A stretch of 64,000 bases of DNA from Exiguobacterium undae DSM 14481 (GCF_000620805.1 NZ_KK211187.1:1846398-1910397); one strand, 5' to 3'; counted from the first letter of the stretch, positions 7,819 to 16,517 are shown. The notes: a model not told the origin generated them from the sequence alone. Numbers and translations are program-made.

Positions 7819-8460
7819 ATGAAGTTACACGATTATTTACAGACTTACTTTAGCAATCCAGACGTGCTAGCAGAATCGTTCGCGGAGCGTCCATTTACAC
7901 TACGTCTCGACTTGCAAAAAGAACTTTACCAAATACAACATAATTCAGACGAACTGAATATGGCGTATTTCGAGAAGGTCTATCAAAAATCGCTTACCTT
8001 GTTTGAAGACCTGTTTCAGGAAGACGACCGTCTATATCTCGTTGTACGTGTCAGAAAAGACCGCCATTCTCCTCCGGCGAAAAGTACGGAGATTTTTGAG
8101 CGCTATCTCAAAAATAACAAGAATCGATACACGCTTGAATTTGAAAAAAAGAATGTCAGCGACGAGGAAGTCATTATTCAATACGCCCGCTTGTTGCCGA
8201 ACAGACAGGTCATTTATTATACAAAATTGCTTAAAGCAATCTGTAATCAGGACTTTCCTGAGTTGTATCCCCGCTTCAAATCGAGGCAGACGTACTATCC
8301 TGAAATCTTTTTTGTGCACGCCGATCAAGATATCATCCTGCATATTTTTGACGACCGAGGCTGTTTTATCTTAACTAACAATGAACCGAGATTTGAGTTT
8401 TTGAAAGAACAGTATACACCTGATTTATCCGAAAGCTTTCCTAATCAACTTGAAGAGTAG
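7819..8460 (+). CDS. DUF3885 domain protein
   Basis: 213 residues, soluble. The C-terminal part (PELYPRFKSRQTYYPEIFFV, ILHIFDDRGCFIL) fits the DUF3885 domain found near the C-terminus of small Bacillales proteins of unknown function. ATG at 7819 follows GGAGAGGAG. The gene is convergent with lysK, ending five bases from its stop. Confidence 0.7.
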   Translation: MKLHDYLQTYFSNPDVLAESFAERPFTLRLDLQKELYQIQHNSDELNMAYFEKVYQKSLTLFEDLFQEDDRLYLVVRVRKDRHSPPAKSTEIFERYLKNNKNRYTLEFEKKNVSDEEVIIQYARLLPNRQVIYYTKLLKAICNQDFPELYPRFKSRQTYYPEIFFVHADQDIILHIFDDRGCFILTNNEPRFEFLKEQYTPDLSESFPNQLEE

Positions 8461-8464
8461 TGAA

Positions 8465-10024
8465 TCATTTGAGCCTATCTTGTGATAATCCTACTGTATC
8501 GATTAAATCAAATGATAAGAGCGAACAAAAACGCTCATGCCCGATAGCCTTTACAAGTAACGGAATCCGAGGACCAAAAGAGCTATCAATCGTCAATTCG
8601 TACAACATCGTCGAGCGAATCTTTTGCATCCGCATCGTTTCTTTCTTTTCTACTTGCCGAGTCAGACGATAGAAGACCGCCAGAACATCTTCTTCTCCCC
8701 GCACTGCTTCTGCGAAACGATTTAACCAGTCTTGTTCTTCCATCGAGTACGCCGCGAATTTTTGATCATTTCGCTGCTCGCGAATCCGAATCTGTCTTTC
8801 CGGACACCAACTTGTCACGAATTGGCGGGCACGCTCGACTTGAGCTGTAATTGTCTCGTCTGCCTCGTTGCATTCCAGTAATTGACGTAGTAATGGTTCA
8901 TTAAAATCAACCATCGGACCAAGGGTCGTCCATTGCGAAAACGGGATCAGTTCGTTCTTCAAGTCCGCCTGACTCCAGCGTAAACTTTGTTGGATTTCTG
9001 GTGTTTGCCGTTCATAATGCATCACCATTCGCTCATATTCCGCGTAATGCCGTAACACATCTTCGTCTATTCCGATATGAAACGCATGCTCTGGTCGGTG
9101 TTTTGCGAATAGGAATAAGATTTGATGAGCCGGATAGACCTGCAGCAAATCTTGTGGTGTTAACCCTCCACCACTCGAACTCGACATTTTCTTCGTTTCT
9201 CCTTTTAATCGAATGAATTCGTACGGGAGATACAATGGAGGTTTCACACCAAAAATTTCACGTGCAATCTCGGATGAGACGACATAACTTCCGTTTGCCG
9301 CGGAATGATCTTTCCCACCCGGTTCAAAATCAACACCCTCCATTGCCCAACGCATCGCCCAATCGACTTTCCAGTTCAATTTCGTTTGATGGTTGCTACG
9401 CATATCAATCGTCTCATACCACCCGCATCTACACCGATAGTCGTATGTCGCTTCATGATCGTCAAACGACTCGATTGTCGTTGCATCCGTCCCGCAAGCC
9501 GTACAGTAGACGGAAGCTGGAAAATAACTTACCCGCTCCGCTTCAGAAGGAGTAGCTGATTTATATCGCATCAAGATTTCATAAATTGCGTGACGTTCCC
9601 GAAAAGCGTGTAGAATCAACTCCGCATATCGTCCCGACCGATATTCGGCGTGTTGGTACCGGTATTCCGGTTCCATCTGAAACAATCGCAACGTTTTCTC
9701 GAACATTTCCTCAAAATGACGTGCATATGAACCTTCACCTGTTGGTGCCGGTGTCTCACTGTACGGCCGTCCCAAATAACGATCATGCCCTACGATATCA
9801 GCCGGAACTTTCCGGAAGCGGTCGTAATCATCCCACGAGAATAAAAATTGGACGTCTTTTCCTAAGTCCCGTAACGCCTGAACGACGAAGTAGGTGGTCA
9901 CGACCTCCCGAAAATTACCGATGTGAACCGGTCCCGACGGACTGATTCCTGCTGCACACACATACTTTTGTTTTTCCGGATTTCTTGTAATAATGGCACG
10001 TGCGGTTTCTTCTGCCCAATGCAT
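8465..10024 (-). CDS. lysK: Class I lysyl-tRNA synthetase
   Basis: 519 residues of the archaeal/spirochaete-type class I LysRS, which attaches lysine to tRNA-Lys. It carries HIGN (residues 34-37) and KMSSS (279-283), the Rossmann catalytic-core signatures, a four-cysteine zinc insertion (CTAC at 174-177 and CRC at 198-200), and the alpha-helical anticodon-binding C-terminus. ATG at 10024 follows CAGGAGGAAT; the longer open frame up to 10198 runs through the T-box and is not coding. Most Bacillota use class II LysRS; class I is known beside class II in B. cereus. No class II lysS lies in this window, so it is unclear whether this is the only LysRS. Confidence 0.93.
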   Translation of the reverse strand: MHWAEETARAIITRNPEKQKYVCAAGISPSGPVHIGNFREVVTTYFVVQALRDLGKDVQFLFSWDDYDRFRKVPADIVGHDRYLGRPYSETPAPTGEGSYARHFEEMFEKTLRLFQMEPEYRYQHAEYRSGRYAELILHAFRERHAIYEILMRYKSATPSEAERVSYFPASVYCTACGTDATTIESFDDHEATYDYRCRCGWYETIDMRSNHQTKLNWKVDWAMRWAMEGVDFEPGGKDHSAANGSYVVSSEIAREIFGVKPPLYLPYEFIRLKGETKKMSSSSGGGLTPQDLLQVYPAHQILFLFAKHRPEHAFHIGIDEDVLRHYAEYERMVMHYERQTPEIQQSLRWSQADLKNELIPFSQWTTLGPMVDFNEPLLRQLLECNEADETITAQVERARQFVTSWCPERQIRIREQRNDQKFAAYSMEEQDWLNRFAEAVRGEEDVLAVFYRLTRQVEKKETMRMQKIRSTMLYELTIDSSFGPRIPLLVKAIGHERFCSLLSFDLIDTVGLSQDRLK

Positions 10025-10044
10025 ATTGATTCCTCCTGAGTTCG

Positions 10045-10331
10045 GCAAAAAAGCTGATTTCCGCCGTTTAGTTTTCACTAAAGGACGAGAATCAGCTTCC
10101 CGTGGTACCACCTTTGTTCGTTGACCTGTCACCAGATCAACCTTTACATGTACAAACATACACGCTCTCGATAATGGGAGAATCCATCGTAGCATCATCC
10201 AGTTGGAATCCGTACGAAGCTCAGAGGCTTTTTTCAGATTGAAACCCGGTCATCCGCTCTCACCAGTTCGGACTCGCTTGGCACCGTCAGTTTCTTCCTA
10301 CTCTTCTCTTCACAGCCATGTCTATTTGATT
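10045..10331 (-). promoter_or_regulatory. T-box riboswitch of lysK, probable Lys specifier
   Basis: On the minus strand AAAGGTGGTACCACGGG (antiterminator T-box motif, 10101-10112 core) is followed by a terminator whose arms AAGCTGATT and AAATCAGCTT enclose 10051-10098 and end in TTTTTT. Upstream is a long Stem I region with an AGTA bulge (GAGAGTAGGAAG). The run TGAAAAAAGCCTCTGAG in the expected specifier-loop place offers AAA, a Lys codon. Uncharged tRNA-Lys should thus allow read-through into lysK. The T-box is certain; the exact specifier was placed by eye. Confidence 0.88.
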
Positions 10332-10337
10332 TTGATT

Positions 10338-10367
10338 AGCATACAAATAATGGAGATAGATTGTCAA
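10338..10367 (-). promoter_or_regulatory. lysK promoter
   Basis: Minus-strand TTGACA (10362-10367) and TATGCT (10338-10343) with an 18-base spacer; transcription would begin near 10331, at the 5' edge of the T-box. Confidence 0.7.
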
Positions 10368-10443
10368 TCTTTTTTCAGTTACTTTGATAGATTGTCTTAT
10401 CAAGTTTCCATTTTACTTTTTAATTTCAGTTAAAATATAAATC

Positions 10444-10488
10444 AAAAATCCGGTGATACTCCCTAAATTGAAATCACCGGATTTTTTT
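10444..10488. terminator. Terminator downstream of small membrane genes
   Basis: AATCCGGTGAT and AATCACCGGATT pair around a 14-base loop, with A and T runs on both sides. It probably ends the minus-strand operon 11458-10524. Confidence 0.75.
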
Positions 10489-10523
10489 GATTTGCTCGTT
10501 AATTGGTTTTGTTTCAATTGTTT

Positions 10524-10724
10524 TTAAATCCGTTTCTTATTTCGCTCATACCCAGTAACCCAACCGTGCAATAACATTCCGATGATCCCCCATAAGATCA
10601 TTACTAATCCGATAAGTATAAAAACTACTTTCAAAAATGGAATCATTTCTGTATTTGACAAAAAACGCATGAATATGATGCCGGCTACCGTTAACATCAA
10701 TAAAAAATTAAAGTTCTTTACCAT
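10524..10724 (-). CDS. Small two-span membrane protein
   Basis: 66 residues, with hydrophobic segments 6-22 and 29-53 and a basic tail (YERNKKRI). ATG at 10724 follows GGAGTG. It lies last in an apparent operon with two other envelope genes. No family recognised. Confidence 0.5.
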   Translation of the reverse strand: MVKNFNFLLMLTVAGIIFMRFLSNTEMIPFLKVVFILIGLVMILWGIIGMLLHGWVTGYERNKKRI

Positions 10725-10753
10725 TTCGTTTCACTCCATCTCAAGAAATAAGT

Positions 10754-11020
10754 TTATTCGACCGATTTTTTTGTTTCAAGCAACTCTTGTTTTTGCGCCT
10801 GTTGTTTCAAGTCTTCCTTCCACCAGCCATTAATAAAAAACGTACATCCAACAATCAGTACACCAATCGGGAAATATTTCAGATAATAGTCATCGAGCGA
10901 CTCACCGGCAAAATTCGGTGACAGCTCGATGTAGGCACTGAACAGTTGAACGATAAAGAACAAGAAAAAGCTGACAATCAAAGCCCATGTGCCGTAACGA
11001 TAATTTGGATTCTTCAACAT
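10754..11020 (-). CDS. Small two-span membrane protein
   Basis: 88 residues. Spans at about 12-34 and 51-67 are separated by an acidic outside loop (ELSPNFAGESLDDYY), and the cytoplasmic tail is charged and Gln-rich (KEDLKQQAQKQELLETKK). ATG at 11020 follows CAGGAGGAA. It is likely co-transcribed with the lipoprotein gene 21 bases upstream. Unknown function. Confidence 0.55.
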   Translation of the reverse strand: MLKNPNYRYGTWALIVSFFLFFIVQLFSAYIELSPNFAGESLDDYYLKYFPIGVLIVGCTFFINGWWKEDLKQQAQKQELLETKKSVE

Positions 11021-11041
11021 GTGTATTCCTCCTGGATTGAG

Positions 11042-11458
11042 TTATTTTAATCTGATTTCGCCGTCACCGGCTGTACCTTCACCTGTATCATCACGAACGA
11101 TATAGTCGATGTCATAAACACCTGCCGGAATGACACCGGCTTTGACTTTTTTCTTCAGCGTCACCGTTGTATGCGGTTGAACTTCCTTCGACAACCGTTT
11201 CGGCTCCACTTCCTCATAAGAGTCATAGACGACTTTTTGCGTATCGTGCTTGCGGACCTTTACATTGAGCAGATGACCGGCACGGGAGACGACTTTTACC
11301 GGATAATCGCCTGTGTTCGTCAGTTTATATTCAAATACAAATCCGTCTTTGATGCTTCCTGTATAGCCGGTTTCGACCGACTGACTGCTCGGTTTCATGT
11401 CGAGGGACATACATCCGGTTAAACTGAATAACAATGGGATAATCAGTAGTTTTTTCAT
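11042..11458 (-). CDS. BsuPI-domain lipoprotein
   Basis: 138 residues beginning with a lipoprotein signal peptide (MKKLLIIPLLFSLTGC), the Cys being the predicted lipidation site. The remainder matches the BsuPI (intracellular proteinase inhibitor-like) beta-sandwich pattern: FVFEYKLTNTGDYPVKV, then a KVVYDSYEE segment and a C-terminal IPAGVYDIDYIV strand. ATG at 11458 was preferred because AAGGAGG then has normal spacing. It should be anchored outside the membrane; a protease-inhibitor activity is not demonstrated for most members. Confidence 0.72.
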   Translation of the reverse strand: MKKLLIIPLLFSLTGCMSLDMKPSSQSVETGYTGSIKDGFVFEYKLTNTGDYPVKVVSRAGHLLNVKVRKHDTQKVVYDSYEEVEPKRLSKEVQPHTTVTLKKKVKAGVIPAGVYDIDYIVRDDTGEGTAGDGEIRLK

Positions 11459-11532
11459 TTCCATTCCTCCTTTTCGCATGCATTTCAAAAGAGTGGAAGA
11501 AATGAAGATGCTCCTTGAACGTAATGCTTTGC

Positions 11533-12483
11533 TTATTCCCAGCCCGGTAACGGACGCGGTAACTGGTCCGCAAAGGCACGATATCCATCGTATCTTAATC
11601 CTTGTTGTTGTGGATTTTGGTTCCGGGTTAAAAGGTGCTCTGATTGATCTTCGTTCGCCCGGAGTAAAGGTTCTCTTTGGAAGACTCGGATTGATGAAAA
11701 ATGATATTGCTCGTAAGACAAATGATCACGGACGGATTGAATGACCTTCTCAAAACCCCGGCCTTCGTTATAACGCATTCCTAGTTTCTCCTGTTCAAAC
11801 TTGCCCTCATAAATCGAAATCGTGAAATATGAATAGGTTTCCGAAACGGGATATTCGATTTCGACGCGAACCGAATCGACAAACCGGATCGAGATCGGCG
11901 GCTTGACCTTCTCTTCCTGAGTCTCTTCGTCGACGAAATAATTATCCTTTTCAATGCTGAAGTTCTTGAACTCCCAAAACACGTCCCCCTGGGCAATGAT
12001 CGAATACTCAAGAAACGTACCGAAGTTTTGCCCGATTGGATCGGCCTCCTCAGTTGATAACTCATGGAACACCCAATACATATAGGGTGTATCCTCCGTT
12101 TTCGCAAACTCCCGGTTAATCAACAGGTACCCTTCATTGATTTCCCCAATCACCCAGTAATGGTCGAATTCCTCATGAATCAATTCATATTCAATCGCCT
12201 CATTCGTCGCTTCAATCACCTGGTCCAGTGAATGCAGGACAAGCCCAAGACCGTCGTCAAGAATAAACAGATCCGCTCCGTCATGCAGTTCAAGAAACGT
12301 TTGGTATTCACTCGGTAATTTTTGATTGAATTCGGCTTCGAATGCCGCAAGCGACGAAGCGGTCACCGGTTCCGGAAAATTGAATTTTGCCTGACCGATT
12401 TCATTGTACTTCCGTTGAATGAAGGTTGATCCGTGATTGATTTTCTGCTGAAGCCCACCGATTACTGCTGCGATTTGATTCAT
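11533..12483 (-). CDS. SMI1/KNR4 (SUKH) family protein, tandem copy 2
   Basis: 316 residues. The SUKH domain occupies about residues 35-165 (FNQKLPSEYQTFLELHDGAD, then a DHYWVIGEINEGYLLINRE segment); a second, unrecognised domain follows to the end (RPLPGWE). The adjacent upstream gene at 12499-13446 is a full-length paralogue, only 15 bases away, so this is a tandem duplication in one operon. GGGAGAG precedes ATG 12483. SUKH proteins serve as immunity proteins to polymorphic toxins and in other protein-binding roles; no toxin gene is nearby. Confidence 0.8.
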   Translation of the reverse strand: MNQIAAVIGGLQQKINHGSTFIQRKYNEIGQAKFNFPEPVTASSLAAFEAEFNQKLPSEYQTFLELHDGADLFILDDGLGLVLHSLDQVIEATNEAIEYELIHEEFDHYWVIGEINEGYLLINREFAKTEDTPYMYWVFHELSTEEADPIGQNFGTFLEYSIIAQGDVFWEFKNFSIEKDNYFVDEETQEEKVKPPISIRFVDSVRVEIEYPVSETYSYFTISIYEGKFEQEKLGMRYNEGRGFEKVIQSVRDHLSYEQYHFSSIRVFQREPLLRANEDQSEHLLTRNQNPQQQGLRYDGYRAFADQLPRPLPGWE

Positions 12484-12498
12484 ATCATTCTCTCCCTA

Positions 12499-13446
12499 TC
12501 ATGCTTTTTCCCAGCCCGGTAACGGACGCGGCAAATCATTAACAAAGGCCTGATACCCGTCATACTGTATGATTTGGGTTTGCGGATGTTCGACGCGTTT
12601 CGCGATCTGTTCACCGGATGCATCTTCGTTTTGCCAAATCGGTGCTTCTTTTTGGAACACGATGATTTCAGAGTAGTAGTACCCAGGCTCGTCCAACTTA
12701 CCTAATAGATAACGATGGATTTGTTTAAAATTATCAAAGCCGTTCGATTTCGACCACAACTGGGCTTTGTCTTTATCGTATGTATAAAAAGCGACGGTAA
12801 AACCTCCCCGGCGGTAAATCGGATACTCAATTTCAATCCGGACCCGTTCTTCGGACGCAATCGGTACACCCGCCTGCTCGTGCTCCGTCTCTTCTTCGAC
12901 GTAGTAATCATCTTCCCGGACATCAAAAATGTTAAATTCCCAGTACATGTCGCCTTGCGCGATGATCGACCGTTCAAGGAATGTCCCGAAGTTTTGACCG
13001 ATGGCATCGGTGTCCTCGGTTGACCCTTCGTGATACTTCCAGTACATGTAGGGTGTATCTTCGGTTTTTGCATGATTCGTATGAATCAGAAGATACCCTT
13101 CGTTCACTTCACCGATGATCCAGTAATGATCATAGTCTTCATCAATCAGACCGTCTTCCTTGGCTTCGATCGTCTTTTCGATCACTTCCTCGAGCGGATA
13201 CAAGACCAGCCCTTCGTCACCTAACATAAACAGTTTCGCTCCGTCATGGAGTTCGAGAAAAGTCTGGTATTCGCTTGGTAACGGTTGCTTGAACTCGGTT
13301 TGGAACGCTTGAAGTGTTTCCGGTTTAACCGGTTTTGGCAGATGGAACGTGCCCTGACCGATTGAATTGTAACTGCGCTGGATGAACGTCGATCCATGGC
13401 TGATTTTCTGTTTGAGTCCATCGAGGACAACTGCGATTTGATTCAT
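12499..13446 (-). CDS. SMI1/KNR4 (SUKH) family protein, tandem copy 1
   Basis: 315 residues, paralogous over its whole length to the next gene: shared MNQIA start, HGSTFIQR, LPSEYQTFLELHDGA, the KTEDTPYMYW and GQNFGTFLE segments, and the DLPRPLPGWE end. The central part (residues about 175-230) is the most diverged, as expected if that region determines binding specificity. ATG 13446 was chosen for spacing from AAAGGA; ATG 13455 is too close. First gene of a two-gene operon. Confidence 0.8.
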   Translation of the reverse strand: MNQIAVVLDGLKQKISHGSTFIQRSYNSIGQGTFHLPKPVKPETLQAFQTEFKQPLPSEYQTFLELHDGAKLFMLGDEGLVLYPLEEVIEKTIEAKEDGLIDEDYDHYWIIGEVNEGYLLIHTNHAKTEDTPYMYWKYHEGSTEDTDAIGQNFGTFLERSIIAQGDMYWEFNIFDVREDDYYVEEETEHEQAGVPIASEERVRIEIEYPIYRRGGFTVAFYTYDKDKAQLWSKSNGFDNFKQIHRYLLGKLDEPGYYYSEIIVFQKEAPIWQNEDASGEQIAKRVEHPQTQIIQYDGYQAFVNDLPRPLPGWEKA

Positions 13447-13574
13447 CATATCCATCCTTTTGTTTCTCTATGTATGAGCCGTCCTGCCTCATCTTCCTTT
13501 AGTCTACCATTTTACCAATAATTTGGTCGATTCTTCCTTCCTGTTTCTGTGGTATCCTTTTTCTAATCAAAACA

Positions 13575-13614
13575 ATGTCTTGCGAATCACAACTATGTCT
13601 TGCGAATCACAACT
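13575..13614 (+). repeat. 20-bp tandem duplication in EamA gene leader
   Basis: ATGTCTTGCGAATCACAACT occurs twice in immediate succession (13575-13594, 13595-13614), followed by a third start ATGTAC. It lies 24-63 bases before the transporter start codon. Confidence 0.85.
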
Positions 13615-13637
13615 ATGTACGCACTTGGAGGTGAATC

Positions 13638-14543
13638 ATGCAGAAACAATCTTCGATATTACTGATTTTACTGGCGGCAATGCTGTGGGGAACGACCGGC
13701 ACGTCACAAGCCTTTGCGCCGGAAGCGGCTCATCCGATTGCGATCGGCGCCGTTCGTTTAGCCGTTGGCGGATTATTTTTACTCAGTCTCGTCTTATTGA
13801 CGGGAAAGTTGACGCTGAAAGACTGGCCGCTGTCAACGATTTTTCTTGCTGCGCTCAGCATGGCCGCCTATCAGCCGTTGTTCTTTTCCGCTGTCCTGAT
13901 GACCGGAGTCGCGGTCGGCACGGTCGTCGCGATCGGCAGTGCACCGATTTTTTCCGGAGTGATTGAATGGCTTGTCTTAAGAAATCGACCAGGTACCATT
14001 TGGTGGCTGTCGACATTGCTTTCGATTGCCGGTTGTTTACTGTTAGTCATGAATCAAGCATCTGTCTCGGTCGATCCATTCGGGATCATACTCGCACTCG
14101 GTGCCGGAATGTCCTTTGCCGTCTACACGTTTGTCAGCCGGGACTTAGTGAAAACACACCCTCCGCTATCCGTCGTCGCAGTCGTGTTTACACTCAGCGC
14201 TCTCTTATTATCGCCACTGTTATTCCTGTTTGATCTGTCATGGGTCTTCAGTCTGCGCGGCGCCGGCATCAGTCTGCATCTTGGCGTCTTCGCAACAGGT
14301 GTTGCCTATCTGTTGTTCGCACGAGGTCTTGCGCATGTCTCGTCTTCGACGGCTGTCACGTTGTCGCTTGGTGAACCGTTGACCGCTGCCCTGCTCGGCG
14401 TGTTTGTCCTCGGGGAAACGCTCAGTCTGTTATCGTGGGTCGGCATTTCGCTTTTATTTTTCGGCATCGGACTACTCGTCTGGTCGTCGCGTTCGACACG
14501 ACAGCCGGACATCCTCGAACTTGCCAAGGAAAAACACTCCTAA
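13638..14543 (+). CDS. EamA-family (drug/metabolite) transporter
   Basis: 301 residues, ten hydrophobic segments in two five-span EamA repeats. The first begins LLILLAAMLWGTTGTSQAFA, the conserved WG motif of the family; the second begins near PFGIILALGAGMSFAVYTF. The cytoplasmic tail is short and charged. ATG 13638 follows GGAGGTG. Substrate cannot be told from sequence; members export amino acids, metabolites or drugs. Followed closely by a small hypothetical gene whose ribosome binding site touches the stop codon, so the two form an operon. Confidence 0.88.
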   Translation: MQKQSSILLILLAAMLWGTTGTSQAFAPEAAHPIAIGAVRLAVGGLFLLSLVLLTGKLTLKDWPLSTIFLAALSMAAYQPLFFSAVLMTGVAVGTVVAIGSAPIFSGVIEWLVLRNRPGTIWWLSTLLSIAGCLLLVMNQASVSVDPFGIILALGAGMSFAVYTFVSRDLVKTHPPLSVVAVVFTLSALLLSPLLFLFDLSWVFSLRGAGISLHLGVFATGVAYLLFARGLAHVSSSTAVTLSLGEPLTAALLGVFVLGETLSLLSWVGISLLFFGIGLLVWSSRSTRQPDILELAKEKHS

Positions 14544-14557
14544 GGAGAGAATCAGTC

Positions 14558-15022
14558 ATGCATATCACATTCGAGAAACTGTTGTACCGGGAAGACTATC
14601 AGATTAAACTCGATCACATTGTCATGAACGAGGAAAACGGCAATCGGCTCGCACTCTATTTTCGTGGTCATACGGACGAAGTCATGGTGCTCATCGGCGA
14701 CTATTCCTGCAATTATTTTGAACTGTTGTTTGAAGCAGATTGTGTCCTGCTCCGGTCGTCGGATTTGCATGAACTGGATGACGGGCTGGAGTTCAGTACG
14801 ATTCCGCTCGTCATGTATAAGGACTCAGCACTTCTGACCTTTGCGACGGCCTGGATGGGCTTGAAGCGGGACCCGTCGCGAGACTGGACGCATTATGCCA
14901 TCCGAGCCTTCGAACAGGACTTTCATGTCCTGTCCCCGCGTCCACCCGTTTTTACGGATCTTGGTCACAAGATGAGTGATTTTACGGTCAGACATTCTTT
15001 TAATCTGCCAAAAAAGAATTGA
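14558..15022 (+). CDS. Hypothetical protein, 154 residues
   Basis: ATG 14558 follows TAAGGAGA, which overlaps the stop codon of the EamA gene, implying translational coupling. The protein is soluble and acidic; the centre (ALLTFATAWMGLKRDPSRDW) and C-terminus (LGHKMSDFTVRHSFNLPKKN) show no known motif. The longer frame from 14435 overlaps the transporter and is not used. Unknown function. Confidence 0.6.
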   Translation: MHITFEKLLYREDYQIKLDHIVMNEENGNRLALYFRGHTDEVMVLIGDYSCNYFELLFEADCVLLRSSDLHELDDGLEFSTIPLVMYKDSALLTFATAWMGLKRDPSRDWTHYAIRAFEQDFHVLSPRPPVFTDLGHKMSDFTVRHSFNLPKKN

Positions 15023-15024
15023 CA

Positions 15025-15056
15025 TAAAAAAAGCCCTACCTCGCCAAAGGTAGGGT
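15025..15056 (-). terminator. Terminator of the glutathione peroxidase gene
   Basis: CCCTACCT (15034-15041) pairs with AGGTAGGG (15048-15055); on the minus strand it is followed by TTTTTTT. A second GC-rich hairpin, CGTCCTGCCCG / CGGACGGGACG (15066-15098), lies between it and the gene. Confidence 0.7.
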
Positions 15057-15106
15057 GATGCGACTCGTCCTGCCCGACGGCTTGCGCCGGACGGGACGTG
15101 GTTTCA

Positions 15107-15583
15107 TTATACATAGCGCGTCAGTGTTTTTTCAATCGTCTGAATCGAATCAACCGGCGCAAAACGTTTGACGACCCGCCCTTGACGATCGACGAGAAAC
15201 TTCGTGAAGTTCCACTTAATGTTCGACGACAATAGTCCACCCTGTTGCTGTTTCAAATACGTATACAATCGATGTTCTGTCGGTCCGTTGACGTCAATCT
15301 TCTGAAACATCGGAAACGTCACACCGTAATTCCGCTGACAAAATTGCATCGTTTCTTTCGGATCAGCGAATTCCTGATTGTTGAACTGGTCACATGGAAA
15401 TCCAAGGACCTTGACGCCTTGATCCGTATACTTGTCATACAACCGTTGCAGGTCTCCGAGCTGACCGACGAGTCCGCATTTGCTGGCTGTATTAACGATG
15501 AGAAGCACCTCTCCCGCGTAATCTTGTAATGAAACGGTCTGTCCGGTTGCGTCTTTAACCTCAATCTCATAGAGCGATGGCAT
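15107..15583 (-). CDS. Glutathione peroxidase family (thiol peroxidase)
   Basis: 158 residues, thioredoxin fold. The active-site Cys36 is in NTASKCG; the GFPCDQFNNQE motif supplies the conserved Gln (residue 70), and WNFTKFLV the Trp/Asn of the catalytic tetrad. It reduces hydrogen or organic peroxides in the cytoplasm; bacterial Cys-type members usually take electrons from thioredoxin. ATG 15583 follows AAAGGGGG. Similar to BsaA/GpxA of Bacillus. Confidence 0.9.
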   Translation of the reverse strand: MPSLYEIEVKDATGQTVSLQDYAGEVLLIVNTASKCGLVGQLGDLQRLYDKYTDQGVKVLGFPCDQFNNQEFADPKETMQFCQRNYGVTFPMFQKIDVNGPTEHRLYTYLKQQQGGLLSSNIKWNFTKFLVDRQGRVVKRFAPVDSIQTIEKTLTRYV

Positions 15584-15657
15584 CCCGTCGCACCCCCTTT
15601 GCCGTCAGTATACGCCGCTGAAAAAACTCCGTCTTTTTTGAACATGCAACCAGTTGC

Positions 15658-15876
15658 TTACCAGATGTGTTCTTCCCGGTCACTCAGCTTAACGACAAAC
15701 GGCATAATCAATAGAAAAAACAGGCTGACGTATCCGAGTGATAGATAATGTTGTGTATCTTTTGAAAGATACTGCTTCTTACCACAGTTCGGACATGTCT
15801 TGCCGCGCGTCGCAAAAACGACGACCACCACGTCTTTCTTTTTCCACTTGTAGTCACAATTCGTGCATCGTACCAT
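15658..15876 (-). CDS. cxxc_20_cxxc-type zinc ribbon membrane protein
   Basis: 72 residues from ATG 15876. CTNC near the N-terminus and CPNCGKKQYLSK about 20 residues later fit the TIGR04104 'cxxc_20_cxxc' family of Bacillales: a zinc ribbon followed by one membrane span (YVSLFFLLIMPFVV). The upstream ATG at 15927 would give an atypical basic extension and is less likely. Function unknown. Confidence 0.75.
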   Translation of the reverse strand: MVRCTNCDYKWKKKDVVVVVFATRGKTCPNCGKKQYLSKDTQHYLSLGYVSLFFLLIMPFVVKLSDREEHIW

Positions 15877-15970
15877 TTCATCATCCCCTTTCCTCTTTTT
15901 ACCTGTTTTTTCAAGCAAAGGTTTCATGATTTGGACGATTTGTTGAGAAAAGTCAATCAGCGAAACACGT

Positions 15971-16270
15971 TCATTTCTTAGCCTTTAGTCTTTTCTCTAC
16001 TTCCTGAAACGCTTTGATCCAATTCCGAAAATCATCGTCTACATGAAAATACTCGGTCGGGCTATTCTGCAAATCCATCCCATAGACTGTCGTCAGACAA
16101 TGAAAAACAGCCAACTCATCCTTTGTCAGCGCACGGTTTTCTTTTTCTTCCCTCCATTCCATCGCCGTCATCTTTTCATACGCCCAATCCGACACTTCTT
16201 CCCGTGTCAGCTGATTTTCTAAAACCATTTCCAACTTTGTGATGATTTCACTGATTTGAACGTTCTCCAT
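15971..16270 (-). CDS. Hypothetical acidic helical protein, 99 residues
   Basis: ATG 16270 follows TAGGAGTTGG. The protein is predicted mainly alpha-helical, with an acidic N-terminal half (EIITKLEMVLENQLTREEVS) and a basic end (EKRLKAKK). Size and composition resemble small immunity proteins, but no family was recognised. Confidence 0.55.
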   Translation of the reverse strand: MENVQISEIITKLEMVLENQLTREEVSDWAYEKMTAMEWREEKENRALTKDELAVFHCLTTVYGMDLQNSPTEYFHVDDDFRNWIKAFQEVEKRLKAKK

Positions 16271-16517
16271 TACACCAACTCCTACCGAGCATTCTTCCTG
16301 AATTGTATCGTGAATTTGTTATTTCCCGTTTCATTTTTTGTAAAAAAACGGAATATATGAAACCTCATCCGATAGTGAACGTAAAAAATATAATAATGCA
16401 TCACTATAGCAAAAGGAATACCGCAGAAGCGTTCAATTCTACGTTTATTATGAGAATATGCATTAAAAATATGGTTTATTTTTACATAAAATCAAAAAAA
16501 CAATGGAGGTCATCCAG

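Noticed and set aside
10025-10198. N-terminal extension of the LysRS frame
   Set aside because: It runs through the T-box and its terminator; the CAGGAGGAAT site and the HIGN position both point to ATG 10024.
15066-15098. GC-rich hairpin CGTCCTGCCCG / CGGACGGGACG as a REP-like element
   Set aside because: A single copy directly before the terminator of the peroxidase gene; most simply part of its 3' end.
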